64,000 nucleotides of DNA from Acidimicrobiales bacterium (GTDB lineage: Bacteria > Actinomycetota > Acidimicrobiia > Acidimicrobiales > JAVJTC01), in assembly GCA_040219085.1 (NCBI GenBank), contig JAVJTC010000031.1:1-64000 (forward strand). The letters are read 5' to 3'. Of the stretch, positions 43,182-51,916 are shown in pieces; the stretch's first letter is position 1; each line of letters starts with the position of its first letter. Position numbers and translations under genes: made by a program. A model generated the notes under the pieces. The model was not told the DNA's origin and made no database searches. It worked only from the letters and a program-made list of their open reading frames with translations.

Positions 43182-44153
43182 ATGACACCGGCTGAGGCCA
43201 CGCTCGAGAACGTCCTCGGTCGTTGCCTCGGGGTCTCGTCAGGTGAACACGTCGTCCTTCTCGTGGACGACGACACCGACCGTCGGGTCGTCGATCTGCT
43301 GACCCTGGGACTGTCCGCTCGGGGCTGCACGCCCGTGGTCGTCGCGATGCCACGGGCTGTGATTCCCGGCTCGGAGGTCCCCCGGTCGGTCGCGGCGGCC
43401 ATGGCGGCGTGCGACGCCGTCATCGAGTTGACGTCGGTCTTCATCGGATCGAACCAGGCTCGGCGTCGCGCGAACGAGGTCGGCGTCCGCTATCTGGCGA
43501 TGCCCGGGGTCCGCCTCGACACCTTCCGCCCGGACGGTCCCCTCGCGGTCGACTTCGACGAACTGCGGGCCTCCGCCGAACAGATCGGTGAGCTGTGGAC
43601 CGCGGCGTCGTCGTTCACGCTCACGACTCCGGCGGGGACATCCCTGCACGGTTCTGTGACCGGGAGACCGGGGCGGGTTCTCCATGGGATCTGTCGACTG
43701 CCGGGAGACTACATGGCGCCGCCCGACATCGAGGCCGGTACCGCACCGGTGGAGGGCACGACCCACGGTGTCGCGGTGATCGACGCCGACCTGCTCTTCA
43801 TGGGGGTCGGACCGCTGCCCGAGCCGGTCGTGTTGACCTTCGACGAGGGTCGTCTCGTCCGAGTCGACGGCCCCGAGAGTGACCGCCTCACCGCGATGAT
43901 CGAGCGCTGCTCGGATGATCGAATGGTGAACTTCGCCGAGATCTCCCTCGGGCTGAACCCGGCGGGCCACGTCTGTGACGTCGCCATGGAGACGGAGTCG
44001 TCGCTCGGTACCGCACACATCGCCCTGGGCAACTCGATCGCCTACGGCGGTCGCGTGGCCGCGGTGGCCCACCTCGATTGTGTGATGCGCGATGCGACGC
44101 TGTCACTCGACGGGGTTCCCGTCGATGCCATCGGTCTCATGGGTGGCCGCTGA
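43182..44153 (+). CDS. M29 aminopeptidase / NicX-like metalloprotein
   Basis: The 323-residue protein belongs to the leucyl aminopeptidase T-like superfamily that includes the ring-cleaving 2,5-dihydroxypyridine dioxygenase NicX. Typical C-terminal residues are present: Glu in NFAEISLGLNPAG, METESSLGTAHIALG with Glu and His, and HLDCVMRD with His and Asp. NicX uses Fe(II) at this site; M29 peptidases use two metals. The sequence alone does not separate the two. It follows the GntR gene by 8 bp and is probably co-transcribed, which makes a role in the catabolic pathway (ring opening or amide cleavage) likely. Confidence 0.7.
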   Translation: MTPAEATLENVLGRCLGVSSGEHVVLLVDDDTDRRVVDLLTLGLSARGCTPVVVAMPRAVIPGSEVPRSVAAAMAACDAVIELTSVFIGSNQARRRANEVGVRYLAMPGVRLDTFRPDGPLAVDFDELRASAEQIGELWTAASSFTLTTPAGTSLHGSVTGRPGRVLHGICRLPGDYMAPPDIEAGTAPVEGTTHGVAVIDADLLFMGVGPLPEPVVLTFDEGRLVRVDGPESDRLTAMIERCSDDRMVNFAEISLGLNPAGHVCDVAMETESSLGTAHIALGNSIAYGGRVAAVAHLDCVMRDATLSLDGVPVDAIGLMGGR

Positions 44154-44175
44154 GGGCACCTCCGGTCGAGGGCGC

Positions 44176-45009
44176 TCAGCCCGAGCGGATGTCGTCCTGT
44201 TGATGGGAGCGGGTGGCTTCCTCGCGCAGGGCGGCGAGGAGTTGCGCCTCCAACTGGACGAAACGCGGGTCGGTCACGACGTCGAGTTGACGCGGCCGTT
44301 CGAGTTCGATCTCGTAGGCGGTGCGCACAGCCGCTGGCCGTGCCGTGAGCGCGTAGACCCTGTCCGAGAGGAAGATCGCCTCACGGATGTCGTGGGTGAT
44401 GAGCACGACGGTCCACCGGAACTGCTCCCATACCGTCGTCAGCCACTCCTGCATCTCGACGCGCGTGAGCGAGTCGAGTGCGCCGAACGGCTCGTCGAGG
44501 AGGAGAACCGGCCGGTCCTGCACGACGGTCCGCAGCAGCGCCGCGCGCTGGCGCATGCCGCCCGAGAGTTGCCACGGGTAGGCGTCCTCGAAACCGCCGA
44601 TACCGAAAGTCTCGAAGAGCGGTCGGGCCTTCGCCCGCGCCTCGCGCCGGGACATCCCCTGGACCTCGAGCCCCAGGGTCGTGTTGTCGAGGACCGTCCG
44701 CCAAGGAAAGAGAAGGTCTTTCTGGGGCATGTATGCGAAGTCCTCGGGGTGCCCCACCGCCTGCTTGCCGTCGACGAAGATGTCGCCGCTCGTGGGGAGG
44801 TCGAGCCCGGCGATGAGCTTGAACATCGTGCTCTTGCCGCAGCCGCTGGGTCCGATGATGCTGATGAACTCGCCGGTGCCGGCATGCAGGTCGATGGAGT
44901 GCAGGACCGGTAGTCGGCCCTTTTTCGTCGCGAAGCTCTTGGCGACGTTGCGCAGTTCGAAGGCGTGCTTCGAGGCCGGCGTGTGGTCTTGGACTGTGGC
45001 AGCGTTCAT
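44176..45009 (-). CDS. ABC transporter ATPase, NitT/TauT/ThiZ type
   Basis: The 277-residue ATPase has Walker A IIGPSGCGKSTM, Q-loop YMPQKDLLFPWRT, signature WQLSGGMRQRAALLRT, Walker B VLLLDEPFGALDS and H-loop ITHD. The MPQKDLLFPWRTV and DEPFGALD forms are typical of taurine/nitrate/hydroxymethylpyrimidine importers. GAGGAGG precedes the ATG at 45009. No permease or binding protein is adjacent; the matching ThiY-like binding protein and permease are at 54243-56368. The gene stands alone behind regulon site d, so the split transporter may be co-regulated. Confidence 0.87.
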   Translation of the reverse strand: MNAATVQDHTPASKHAFELRNVAKSFATKKGRLPVLHSIDLHAGTGEFISIIGPSGCGKSTMFKLIAGLDLPTSGDIFVDGKQAVGHPEDFAYMPQKDLLFPWRTVLDNTTLGLEVQGMSRREARAKARPLFETFGIGGFEDAYPWQLSGGMRQRAALLRTVVQDRPVLLLDEPFGALDSLTRVEMQEWLTTVWEQFRWTVVLITHDIREAIFLSDRVYALTARPAAVRTAYEIELERPRQLDVVTDPRFVQLEAQLLAALREEATRSHQQDDIRSG

Positions 45010-45054
45010 CGGCCGACCCTCCTCGGTCATTCCCGGAACCTAGCAGCGACGGTG

Positions 45055-45070
45055 TGAGATCTCAGATCTC
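45055..45070. promoter_or_regulatory. Regulon motif, site d (ABC ATPase)
   Basis: GAGATCT-C-AGATCTC (45056-45070) is a perfect 15-bp palindrome, and 45055-45067 matches TRAGATCTNAGAT exactly. It lies 46-61 bp upstream of the ATPase ATG, a normal operator position. Confidence 0.75.
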
Positions 45071-45097
45071 GGCATCACTTCCCGTAGGGGAACAGTC

Positions 45098-46204
45098 TCA
45101 GGCGGACATGTCGATGACGGGCTTCACCGTCGCACCGGACTCGGCATCGTGGGCTGCGGTGTTGATCTCCGACAGGGGGTAGGTGCGGATGAGCCGGTCG
45201 AAGGGGAAACGGCCCTGGGACCACAGCTCGATCAGCTTGGGGATGAACAGCTGTGCCCGGGCGTCGCCGCCGATGATGCCCCGGACGAAACGGCCGAACA
45301 GGACGCTGTGGAAGTCGAGTTGGAGTTCGGTGCCGGCCGGGGGGACTCCGACGAGCCCACAGGTGCCGAGCAGAGCGAGGCATTCGACGGCCTGGCGGGC
45401 CACCGCGGGAACGGCCGTGGTCTCGAGTGAATAGTCGACGCCACGCCCGCCGGTCAGCTCCAGGATGGCGTCCCTGGCGTCGGTGTCGCGCCCGTTGACG
45501 ACGTCGGTGGCGCCGAGTTCGGTGGCGAGGGCGAGGCGCTCGGGGTGGACGTCGACGCCGATGATCCGGGTGGCGCCGGACACTACGGCGGCCATGATCG
45601 CGCTGAGCCCGACTGCGCCCGTACCGAACACGGCGATCGAGGTGCCGACCTCCACGCCGAGGGAGTTGATGACCGAGCCGGCGCCGGTCTGGATGCCGCA
45701 GCCGAGAGGTCCGAGGAGTTCGAGAGGTACGTCGTCGCGGACCTTCACGACGTTGCGTTCGGTGGCGATCGCCCGCGTCGCGAGAGAGGACTGTGCGAAG
45801 AAGTGGGCGTTGATCTCCTCGTCGCCGTTGTGCAGCGTGGCCGAGCCGTCCGGGCGTCGTCCCCCGAAATTGAGGTCGTAGTGCCCGACGCAGTACCCCG
45901 GTGGTGCGGTGCGACAGAACTCGCACACGCCGCAGGAATGCATGCTCATCACGACGTGGTCGCCTTCGGCGACCAGCGTCACGTCCGAGCCGACCTTCTC
46001 GACGATCCCCGAGCCTTCGTGGCCCAGGACCAGGGGTAGCGGAACCGGGAACCACTGATCACGACAGACGATGTCGGTGTGGCAGATTCCCGCGCCGGCC
46101 ACCTTGACAAGGATCTCGTGGGGTCGCAACTCGTCGAGCGTGAGCTCCTCGAGCTGGAACTCGCCTCCGGCATCACGCACGACTGCTGCGGTCGTCGTCT
46201 CCAC
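45098..46204 (-). CDS. Zinc-dependent alcohol dehydrogenase (aryl-alcohol type) 2
   Basis: The 368-residue MDR enzyme resembles benzyl/aryl-alcohol dehydrogenases: catalytic zinc in GAGICHTDIVCRDQ and VLGHEGSGIVEKVG, structural cysteines in SCGVCEFCRTAPPGYC, and the NAD loop VFGTGAVGLSAIMAAV. It likely oxidises a hydroxymethyl group on an aromatic or heteroaromatic ring to the aldehyde. The GTG start at 46204 follows GGAGGTACCC. It is divergent from the M20/mutase operon, with regulon site e between them. Confidence 0.86.
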   Translation of the reverse strand: METTTAAVVRDAGGEFQLEELTLDELRPHEILVKVAGAGICHTDIVCRDQWFPVPLPLVLGHEGSGIVEKVGSDVTLVAEGDHVVMSMHSCGVCEFCRTAPPGYCVGHYDLNFGGRRPDGSATLHNGDEEINAHFFAQSSLATRAIATERNVVKVRDDVPLELLGPLGCGIQTGAGSVINSLGVEVGTSIAVFGTGAVGLSAIMAAVVSGATRIIGVDVHPERLALATELGATDVVNGRDTDARDAILELTGGRGVDYSLETTAVPAVARQAVECLALLGTCGLVGVPPAGTELQLDFHSVLFGRFVRGIIGGDARAQLFIPKLIELWSQGRFPFDRLIRTYPLSEINTAAHDAESGATVKPVIDMSA

Positions 46205-46330
46205 GGGTACCTCCGCTGGTCCGATCCGTATGCCGCTCGAGACGGCGCTGTTCTCCCCGGTCTACATGGTCCCAGGCTGGTCCCGTTCGACGGGGTCTCG
46301 GCCGTTTCCGTTTGACATGGGGAACTCGAA

Positions 46331-46346
46331 ATCTAAGATACCAGAT
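46331..46346. promoter_or_regulatory. Regulon motif, site e (ADH2 / M20-mutase operon), degenerate
   Basis: ATCTAAGAT at 46331-46339 continues as ACCAGAT, so 46334-46346 matches TRAGATCTNAGAT except for CT replaced by AC. It lies in the divergent promoter region between ADH2 and the M20-mutase operon and is the weakest spacer match of the group. Confidence 0.5.
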
Positions 46347-46413
46347 ATCGGTAGGTGGGTCGGCGCCGCGTCGCGAGGCCACCCAGCAACCCCGACCATC
46401 AGAGAGGGAACGC

Positions 46414-47607
46414 GTGGATCCAGCCGAGATCGCAGCATCGGTCCTGAACGCGGTCGACATCGATCGCGCCGTCGAACTCACCCGCGAGGTCTGTCGGGTC
46501 CCCAGCATTCTCGGTGAGGAAGGACCGCTGGCGAAGCTTCTCGCCGACGTCATGACCGAGTCGGGCTTCGAGGCGGTGGAGCTCCAACCCGTTCTGCCTG
46601 ATCGCCCCAACGCCATCGGCGAGATGGACTTCGGTCCCGGTCCGCGTGTCGTGCTGACGGGTCACATGGACACCAAGCCTGTGTCGATCGGCTGGTCCAG
46701 GTCGGAACCGTTCTCCGGCGACCTGATCGACGGTCGGGTCTACGGCCACGGAATCATGGACATGAAGGCGGCCCTGGCCTGCAAGATCGTCGCCATGGAG
46801 GCCGTGCGCTCATGTGGGCTGCCCGTGAGCGGGACGCTCGCCATGGCTGCGGTCAGCGACCACATGGGCGACCAGATGGGCAGCATCCGCTACTTCGAGT
46901 CACATGGCGCGGACTTCTGTGTGCTCGGGGAGCTCTCGGACAACGAGATCTTTCTCGGTCACCGTGGTCGCTACTACTTCGACGTCACCGCACAGGGCCG
47001 TTCGGCTCACACCTGCCACAAGCACCACGCGATCAATGCGAACGCGCTCGCGGCGCACGCCATCCTCGAGCTGGACGCGTCGCACCTCGAGCCGCCGCTC
47101 GACGAGCGGACAGCGGCTCTGTTCGGGCCCGAGACCATGATGGCGCCCGGGCGCGTGTACGGCGGTCTTCCGCCCGGCGGCCCCTCGATGATCCCCGACG
47201 AGTGCGTCATCCGGGTCGACTGCCGGCCCCAACCCGGTGTCAGCGTCGAGACCGTGCGCGCGGAGATCGACCGCTGCCTGGAGGCGGCACGTGAGCGCGA
47301 CGAGCGATTCAGAGCCGAGGTCGAGCTCGTCGACGTCAAGAACCCCTACGTCGCCGACCCCGAGTCCGCGGTGGTGCAGACCATGGTCGAAGCCGTCCGG
47401 CAGGTGCGCGGCACCGAACCCGAGCTGATGGCCGCCGGATGGCTGGGTGATACGGCGTCGTTCGGAGCGGACATCCCGACCGTGATCTTCGGCCCCGGTG
47501 GTGAGCCGGTCTACTGCGCCGACGAGAACCTCTCGGTCGACGACATCGCGGAGGCGACCAGGGTCTACGCGGTCTTCTCGGCACTCGCACTCAGCGCAGC
47601 GACGTGA
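46414..47607 (+). CDS. M20-family metallohydrolase-like protein with altered active site
   Basis: The 397-residue protein has M20 architecture: zinc His in LTGHMDTKP, bridging Asp in GHGIMDMKAAL, a dimerisation domain, and Glu in CVLGELSDN. Two usual catalytic positions differ: the Asp-Glu-Glu site reads VSDHMGDQ, and the C-terminal zinc His (AHTxDE) reads VYCADE. It may therefore be a non-hydrolytic or differently coordinated member. The GTG start at 46414 has GAGAGGGAA. It heads a seven-gene operon (mutase small and large subunits, CoA transferase, second M20, LLM, thiamine-binding protein) with overlaps at most junctions. Confidence 0.8.
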   Translation: MDPAEIAASVLNAVDIDRAVELTREVCRVPSILGEEGPLAKLLADVMTESGFEAVELQPVLPDRPNAIGEMDFGPGPRVVLTGHMDTKPVSIGWSRSEPFSGDLIDGRVYGHGIMDMKAALACKIVAMEAVRSCGLPVSGTLAMAAVSDHMGDQMGSIRYFESHGADFCVLGELSDNEIFLGHRGRYYFDVTAQGRSAHTCHKHHAINANALAAHAILELDASHLEPPLDERTAALFGPETMMAPGRVYGGLPPGGPSMIPDECVIRVDCRPQPGVSVETVRAEIDRCLEAARERDERFRAEVELVDVKNPYVADPESAVVQTMVEAVRQVRGTEPELMAAGWLGDTASFGADIPTVIFGPGGEPVYCADENLSVDDIAEATRVYAVFSALALSAAT

Positions 47608-48032
47608 GCGCTGACCGGCCGCCTCGCGTGCTCGTCGCGAAGCCCGGTCTCGACGGACACGATCGCGGCGCGAAGGTCGTCGCCCTCGCGTTGCGGGAGG
47701 CCGGTTGCGAGGTCGTCTACCTGGGACTGCGGTGCTCTGCGGAGCGCATCATGGAGGCGACGCTCCAAGAGGACGTCGACGTGATCGGAGTGTCGGTGCT
47801 CTCCGGTGCCCACATCACCCTGGCAGCGCAGCTGCTCGAGGCGCGCAGTCGCGAGGGCCTCGACGACGTGCCGATCGTCATCGGTGGCACCGTGCCACCC
47901 CGCGACGCCCGCAAACTGCGCGAGATGGGGGTGACGGCCGTCTTCCCCGCCGGATCCGACATCGACGATGTCGTCGAGGCCGTCATCTCGCTGGCTCGCG
48001 ACGCCCACGACGGAGATGGCGATGACGACTGA
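47604..48032 (+). CDS. Acyl-CoA mutase small subunit, B12-binding
   Basis: The 142-residue protein is a stand-alone cobalamin-binding domain of methylmalonyl-CoA mutase type with PGLDGHDRGAKVV (the DxHxxG motif), VDVIGVSVLSGAH and VIGGTVPPRD. It supplies the lower ligand for adenosylcobalamin to the large subunit encoded next. The GTG start overlaps the M20 stop by four bases, and its 3' end overlaps the large-subunit start by 11 bases. Split-subunit mutases of this form are known for 2-hydroxyisobutyryl-CoA, isobutyryl-CoA and archaeal methylmalonyl-CoA mutases. Confidence 0.88.
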   Translation: MSADRPPRVLVAKPGLDGHDRGAKVVALALREAGCEVVYLGLRCSAERIMEATLQEDVDVIGVSVLSGAHITLAAQLLEARSREGLDDVPIVIGGTVPPRDARKLREMGVTAVFPAGSDIDDVVEAVISLARDAHDGDGDDD

Positions 48033-49632
48033 CCCTCGCCCGCGTGACGCGGTCACCACCGACTCCGGGATCGAGGTGCGCGCCCTGTACGGCCCCGGGG
48101 ACCTCGGTGACCCGGACGCGTTCGTGGCGCGCCTCGGACGGCCCGGAGAGCCACCGTTCACCCGCGGTCCCTACGAGGCGATGTACCGGGAGCGGCTCTG
48201 GACGATGCGCCAGTACGCCGGCTACGGATCCGCCGAGGACACGAATGAGCGCTATCGCTACCTGCTCGCACAGGGCCAGACCGCCCTGTCGGTAGCGTTC
48301 GACCTTCCGACGCAGCTCGGCTACGACTCGACCGATCCGATCGCAGCGCCCGAGGTGGGCAGGGTGGGCGTGGCCATCGACTCCGCCGGTGACATGGCGG
48401 CGGTGTTCGACGGGCTCCCGCTCGACGAGCTGTCGGTCAACTTCACGATCAACGCCACCGCCCCGATCATCTTGGCCTTCTACCTCGTCGCAGCCGAGCG
48501 CCAGGGGGTCGCGCGAAGGGACCTCGCCGGAACGCTCCAGAACGACATCCTCAAGGAGTTCCTGGCCCGCAAGACGTTCATCTATCCGCCTCAGCCGTCG
48601 ATCCGCCTCGTGGCCGACGTCGTCGAGTACTGCACGGCCGAGCTCCCGCGTTTCAACCCGATCTCCATCACCGGTTACCACGCACGCGAGGCGGGCTGCG
48701 ACGCCATCCAGGAACTGGCCTTCACGATGTCGGACGCGATCGCCTACGCCTCGGCGCTGTGTGAGCGGGGTCTCGACTTCGACGACTTCGCCCCCCGGCT
48801 GTCGTTCCATTTCTCGACGACGCTGGACCTCTTCGAGGAGGTCGCCAAGCTCAGGGCAGCCCGTCGCCTCTGGGCCGGCATCGCCAAGGACCGCTTCGGC
48901 GCGACGCTGTCCGAGTCGATGCGGCTCCGGTTCTTCTCCGGATGCTCGGGAGCGACGCTCACCGCTCAACAACCCATGAACAACGTGGTGCGCGCGACCA
49001 TCCAGTGCCTGGGCGCCGTCCTCGGGGGCGCTCAGAGCATCCACGTCATGGGGTACGACGAGGCGCTGGCCATCCCGAGCGACGAGGCGGTGACCCTCGC
49101 CCTGCGTACCCAACAGATCGTCGCCCACGAGTCCGGCGTCGCCCGGACCGTGGACCCGCTCGCCGGGTCCTTCCACGTCGAGGCCCTGACCGACGAGATC
49201 GAGGAACGGGCGACGCGCCTCATCGAGACGATCGACGACCTCGGCGGAGCGGTCAGCGCGATCGAGGCCGGTGCACCCCAGCGGTGGATTGCCGAGAGTG
49301 CGTACCGCACCGAGCGGGCCATCTCCGATGGCACGAGTGTGAAGGTCGGGGTGAACAGCTACACGGACGACACCGAACCCCCCGAGCTGACCCTGTTCGA
49401 ACTCGATGAATCCGGCTACGAGCGCCAGATCGCGCGCCTGCGTACGCACCTCGACAGCCGCGACGACGAGGCGGTGGGAGCAGCCCTTGCCACGGTGCGC
49501 GCGGCTGCGTCCGGTGACGACAACGTGATGCCGTCACTCGTGGATGCCGCCCGGATCGGAGCGACCCTCGGCGAGCTGTCCGATGTCCTGTGCGATGTGT
49601 TCGGTACCTATGACGAGCCGCCGCCGTGGTGA
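48022..49632 (+). CDS. Acyl-CoA mutase large subunit (methylmalonyl-CoA mutase-like)
   Basis: The 536-residue protein is the substrate-binding TIM barrel of a B12 acyl-CoA mutase: MRQYAGYGSAEDTN, LSVAFDLPTQLGYDS, GTLQNDILKEF, SITGYHAREAG and GGAQSIHVMGYDEA. The Tyr in RQYAG and the Ala in SVAFD match methylmalonyl-CoA mutase rather than 2-hydroxyisobutyryl-CoA mutase, which has Ile and Asp there. So isomerisation of a methylmalonyl-CoA-like substrate to a linear acyl-CoA is likely, but isobutyryl-type specificity is not excluded. The ATG at 48022 uses GGAG seven bases upstream. No MeaB chaperone gene is in the window. Confidence 0.85.
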   Translation: MTTDPRPRDAVTTDSGIEVRALYGPGDLGDPDAFVARLGRPGEPPFTRGPYEAMYRERLWTMRQYAGYGSAEDTNERYRYLLAQGQTALSVAFDLPTQLGYDSTDPIAAPEVGRVGVAIDSAGDMAAVFDGLPLDELSVNFTINATAPIILAFYLVAAERQGVARRDLAGTLQNDILKEFLARKTFIYPPQPSIRLVADVVEYCTAELPRFNPISITGYHAREAGCDAIQELAFTMSDAIAYASALCERGLDFDDFAPRLSFHFSTTLDLFEEVAKLRAARRLWAGIAKDRFGATLSESMRLRFFSGCSGATLTAQQPMNNVVRATIQCLGAVLGGAQSIHVMGYDEALAIPSDEAVTLALRTQQIVAHESGVARTVDPLAGSFHVEALTDEIEERATRLIETIDDLGGAVSAIEAGAPQRWIAESAYRTERAISDGTSVKVGVNSYTDDTEPPELTLFELDESGYERQIARLRTHLDSRDDEAVGAALATVRAAASGDDNVMPSLVDAARIGATLGELSDVLCDVFGTYDEPPPW

Positions 49633-50825
49633 GCGACACGATGGCGACGCCGCTGGCCGGAACGAAGGTGGTGGACCTGACGCGCTTCGTGGCGGGTTCG
49701 TACGCGACGATGCTCCTGGCGGCTCTCGGCGCTGAGGTCCTCAAGATCGAGGTTCCACCCGGTGGCGACTCCTATCGCGGCCAGGGCGCGGTCAAGACCG
49801 AGACCGGTTCGACCCTGTTCGAATCGCTGAACCGTGCGAAGCGCAGCGTGGTCCTCGACTTCCGCGAACCGGACGGGTCCCAGGCGCTCGAGGCACTCCT
49901 GGCCGGCGGTGACTTCCTGGTCCACAACGCGCGACCCGGGAGCCTCGCCCGACACGGCCTCGACTTCGCAGCCGTCCACGAACGTCACCCGCACCTCGTC
50001 TACGCCGCGATCTCGGCGTTCGGCGATGTCGGCCCCGATGCCACCCGGGGAGGTTTCGACCTGATCGTGCAGGCTGCGAGCGGACTCATGGCCGTGACAG
50101 GCAGCCCCGAGTCCGGACCCGTGAAGGTCGGAGCGCCGGTCCTCGACGTCGGCGCCGGTCTCGCGGTCGTGATCGCGATCCTCGCCGCTCACTCGCAGCG
50201 GGCGTCGACCGGCATCGGTGGTGAGGTCTCCTCGTCGCTTCTCGAGTTCGCCCTCGCAGGTCTGACCACGCTGACCCCCGACGTGGTTGCAACCGGGGTC
50301 GCGCCCCCGCTGCTCGGCACGCACTCGCCGACGTTCGCTCCCTACGGGGCCTTCGCCGCAGGTGACGGGTACCTCGTCCTCGCCGGTGCCGGTAGCGACC
50401 GGCTCTGGCCGCTGCTCTGTGAGGTGCTCGAACGCGCGGACCTCGTCGACGACCCGCGCTTCGTCGACAACGCGACCCGCGTCGCCCACCGCGACGAGCT
50501 CACCGCCGAGATCGAGGCTGTGCTCGCCCGCCGTGACGTCGCCGACTGGCTCGTTCAGCTCGACGCGGCCGGCGTTCCAGCGGGAACGGTTCGATCGCTT
50601 CCCGACCTGCTGGCATCCGAACAGGTCGCCGCCCTGGGGCAACTCAGGGCGCCGGACGGATCAGCGCAGGGTCCCCACGTGGAGGTCCCGTTCCGGCTGG
50701 GTGGGAACAGGCCGCACCTCGGCCCGGCACCTGCGCTCGGGGCGGACACCCGTGCGGTGCTCACCGACGCCGGGGTCGACACGGCTGTCGTCGACCGGAT
50801 CTGCGCGGCGGGCGGGCTCCGGTGA
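49629..50825 (+). CDS. Family III CoA transferase (CaiB/BaiF type)
   Basis: The 398-residue protein has the N-terminal VVDLTRFVAGSYATMLLAALGAEVLKIE motif region and the catalytic Asp in GGFDLIVQAASG. It transfers CoA between acids and acyl-CoAs, which could activate a pathway acid without ATP. I use the GTG at 49629, which overlaps the mutase stop by GTGA as do other junctions in this operon; GTG 49626 and ATG 49641 are alternatives. It overlaps the next gene by GTGA. Together with the mutase and the acyl-CoA ligase it points to an acyl-CoA end phase of the pathway. Confidence 0.86.
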   Translation: MSDTMATPLAGTKVVDLTRFVAGSYATMLLAALGAEVLKIEVPPGGDSYRGQGAVKTETGSTLFESLNRAKRSVVLDFREPDGSQALEALLAGGDFLVHNARPGSLARHGLDFAAVHERHPHLVYAAISAFGDVGPDATRGGFDLIVQAASGLMAVTGSPESGPVKVGAPVLDVGAGLAVVIAILAAHSQRASTGIGGEVSSSLLEFALAGLTTLTPDVVATGVAPPLLGTHSPTFAPYGAFAAGDGYLVLAGAGSDRLWPLLCEVLERADLVDDPRFVDNATRVAHRDELTAEIEAVLARRDVADWLVQLDAAGVPAGTVRSLPDLLASEQVAALGQLRAPDGSAQGPHVEVPFRLGGNRPHLGPAPALGADTRAVLTDAGVDTAVVDRICAAGGLR

Positions 50826-51916
50826 GCGCCCCCGACACACTCGTCGCCGAGGTCCTCGACCGTACGCGCGTGCTGGCGCAGACTCCCGCACCGTCCTTCC
50901 ATGAGGGGGACCGCGCAGCGCTGGTGTCGGGGTGGTGGGCCGAGTGGGCCGCCGAGGTCGATGTCGACGCCGTCGGCAACGTCTGGGCGCGGGTCCGGCC
51001 GGGCGACGGACCGGCAGTCGTCGTCGCAGCCCATCTCGACACGGTGTTCTCTGCCGATTTCGACCACAGTGTCGTGGAACGCGACGGCCACCTCTTCGGT
51101 CCCTCGGTCGGCGACGACAGCGTCGCGGTCGCCGCCCTCGGCGCACTCGACGCTCTGTTGCCACCAGACCCCGGGGGACCGGTGTGGGTCCTGGCCACGG
51201 TCGGTGAGGAGGGCCTCGGGAACCTCACCGGGATCCGCCATGCTCTGTCCGCTCCGCCAGTCGAGATCGGAGCTGTGATCGCGCTGGAGGGGAACTGGCT
51301 CGGGCGTGTCTGTTCGACCGCTGTCGGGTCCGTCCGTCGCAGGGTGACCCTCCGCGGCCCCGGTGGCCACGCATGGGAGGCCTCCGAGGCTCCCAGTGCA
51401 GTTCACGGCGTCGCACGGGTTGTTGCCACGCTCGACTCTGCGCAACGGCCCATCGACGCGCGCACGGCGGTCAACGTCGGACGGATCGGCGGCGGAACGG
51501 CGATCAACGCCCGTGCCGATCACGCCTGGTTCGACGTCGATCTGCGAGCTGAGTCCCAAGCCGCGCTCGACGAGCTCGTGGCGACACTCGAGTCCACGGT
51601 GGCGGCGGCCGCAGGTGATTTCGCCATCGAGGTCGAGTCGCTGGGTGACCGCCCGGCAGGTGCGATCGATCCAACTCATCCACTCGTCCTCGCCGCGCTC
51701 GAGGCTCTGGACGCTGCAGGAATCGTCGGGGAGCTGACGGCCGCGAGCACCGACGCGAACGCCGCCCACCCGGTCGGCGTGCCCGCCATCGCGCTGGGCG
51801 TGACACGCGGCGGCGGGGAACACACCCCTGACGAGTGGATAGAGACGGCGCCCCTCGGGCGCGGCCTGAGCGTGCTGGCCGCGACCATCACCACTTACCT
51901 GAGGAGAACGACATGA
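50822..51916 (+). CDS. M20-family metallopeptidase/amidohydrolase, canonical site
   Basis: The 364-residue protein keeps all M20 residues: zinc His in VVAAHLDTVF, bridging Asp in SVGDDSVAVAAL, catalytic Glu pair in TVGEEGLGNL, Glu in IALEGNWL and the final His in GGEHTPDEW. It is related to PepT/ArgE/carboxypeptidase G2-like amidases and may cleave an acyl-amino acid or a carbamoyl bond. The GTG start overlaps the CoA transferase stop. It contrasts with the altered M20 at the head of the same operon. It overlaps the LLM gene by ATGA. Confidence 0.86.
   Translation: MSAPDTLVAEVLDRTRVLAQTPAPSFHEGDRAALVSGWWAEWAAEVDVDAVGNVWARVRPGDGPAVVVAAHLDTVFSADFDHSVVERDGHLFGPSVGDDSVAVAALGALDALLPPDPGGPVWVLATVGEEGLGNLTGIRHALSAPPVEIGAVIALEGNWLGRVCSTAVGSVRRRVTLRGPGGHAWEASEAPSAVHGVARVVATLDSAQRPIDARTAVNVGRIGGGTAINARADHAWFDVDLRAESQAALDELVATLESTVAAAAGDFAIEVESLGDRPAGAIDPTHPLVLAALEALDAAGIVGELTAASTDANAAHPVGVPAIALGVTRGGGEHTPDEWIETAPLGRGLSVLAATITTYLRRTT

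Noticed and set aside
49608-50642. Long minus-strand open frame over the CoA transferase gene
   Set aside because: It is the GC-rich shadow of a clearly conserved plus-strand gene.
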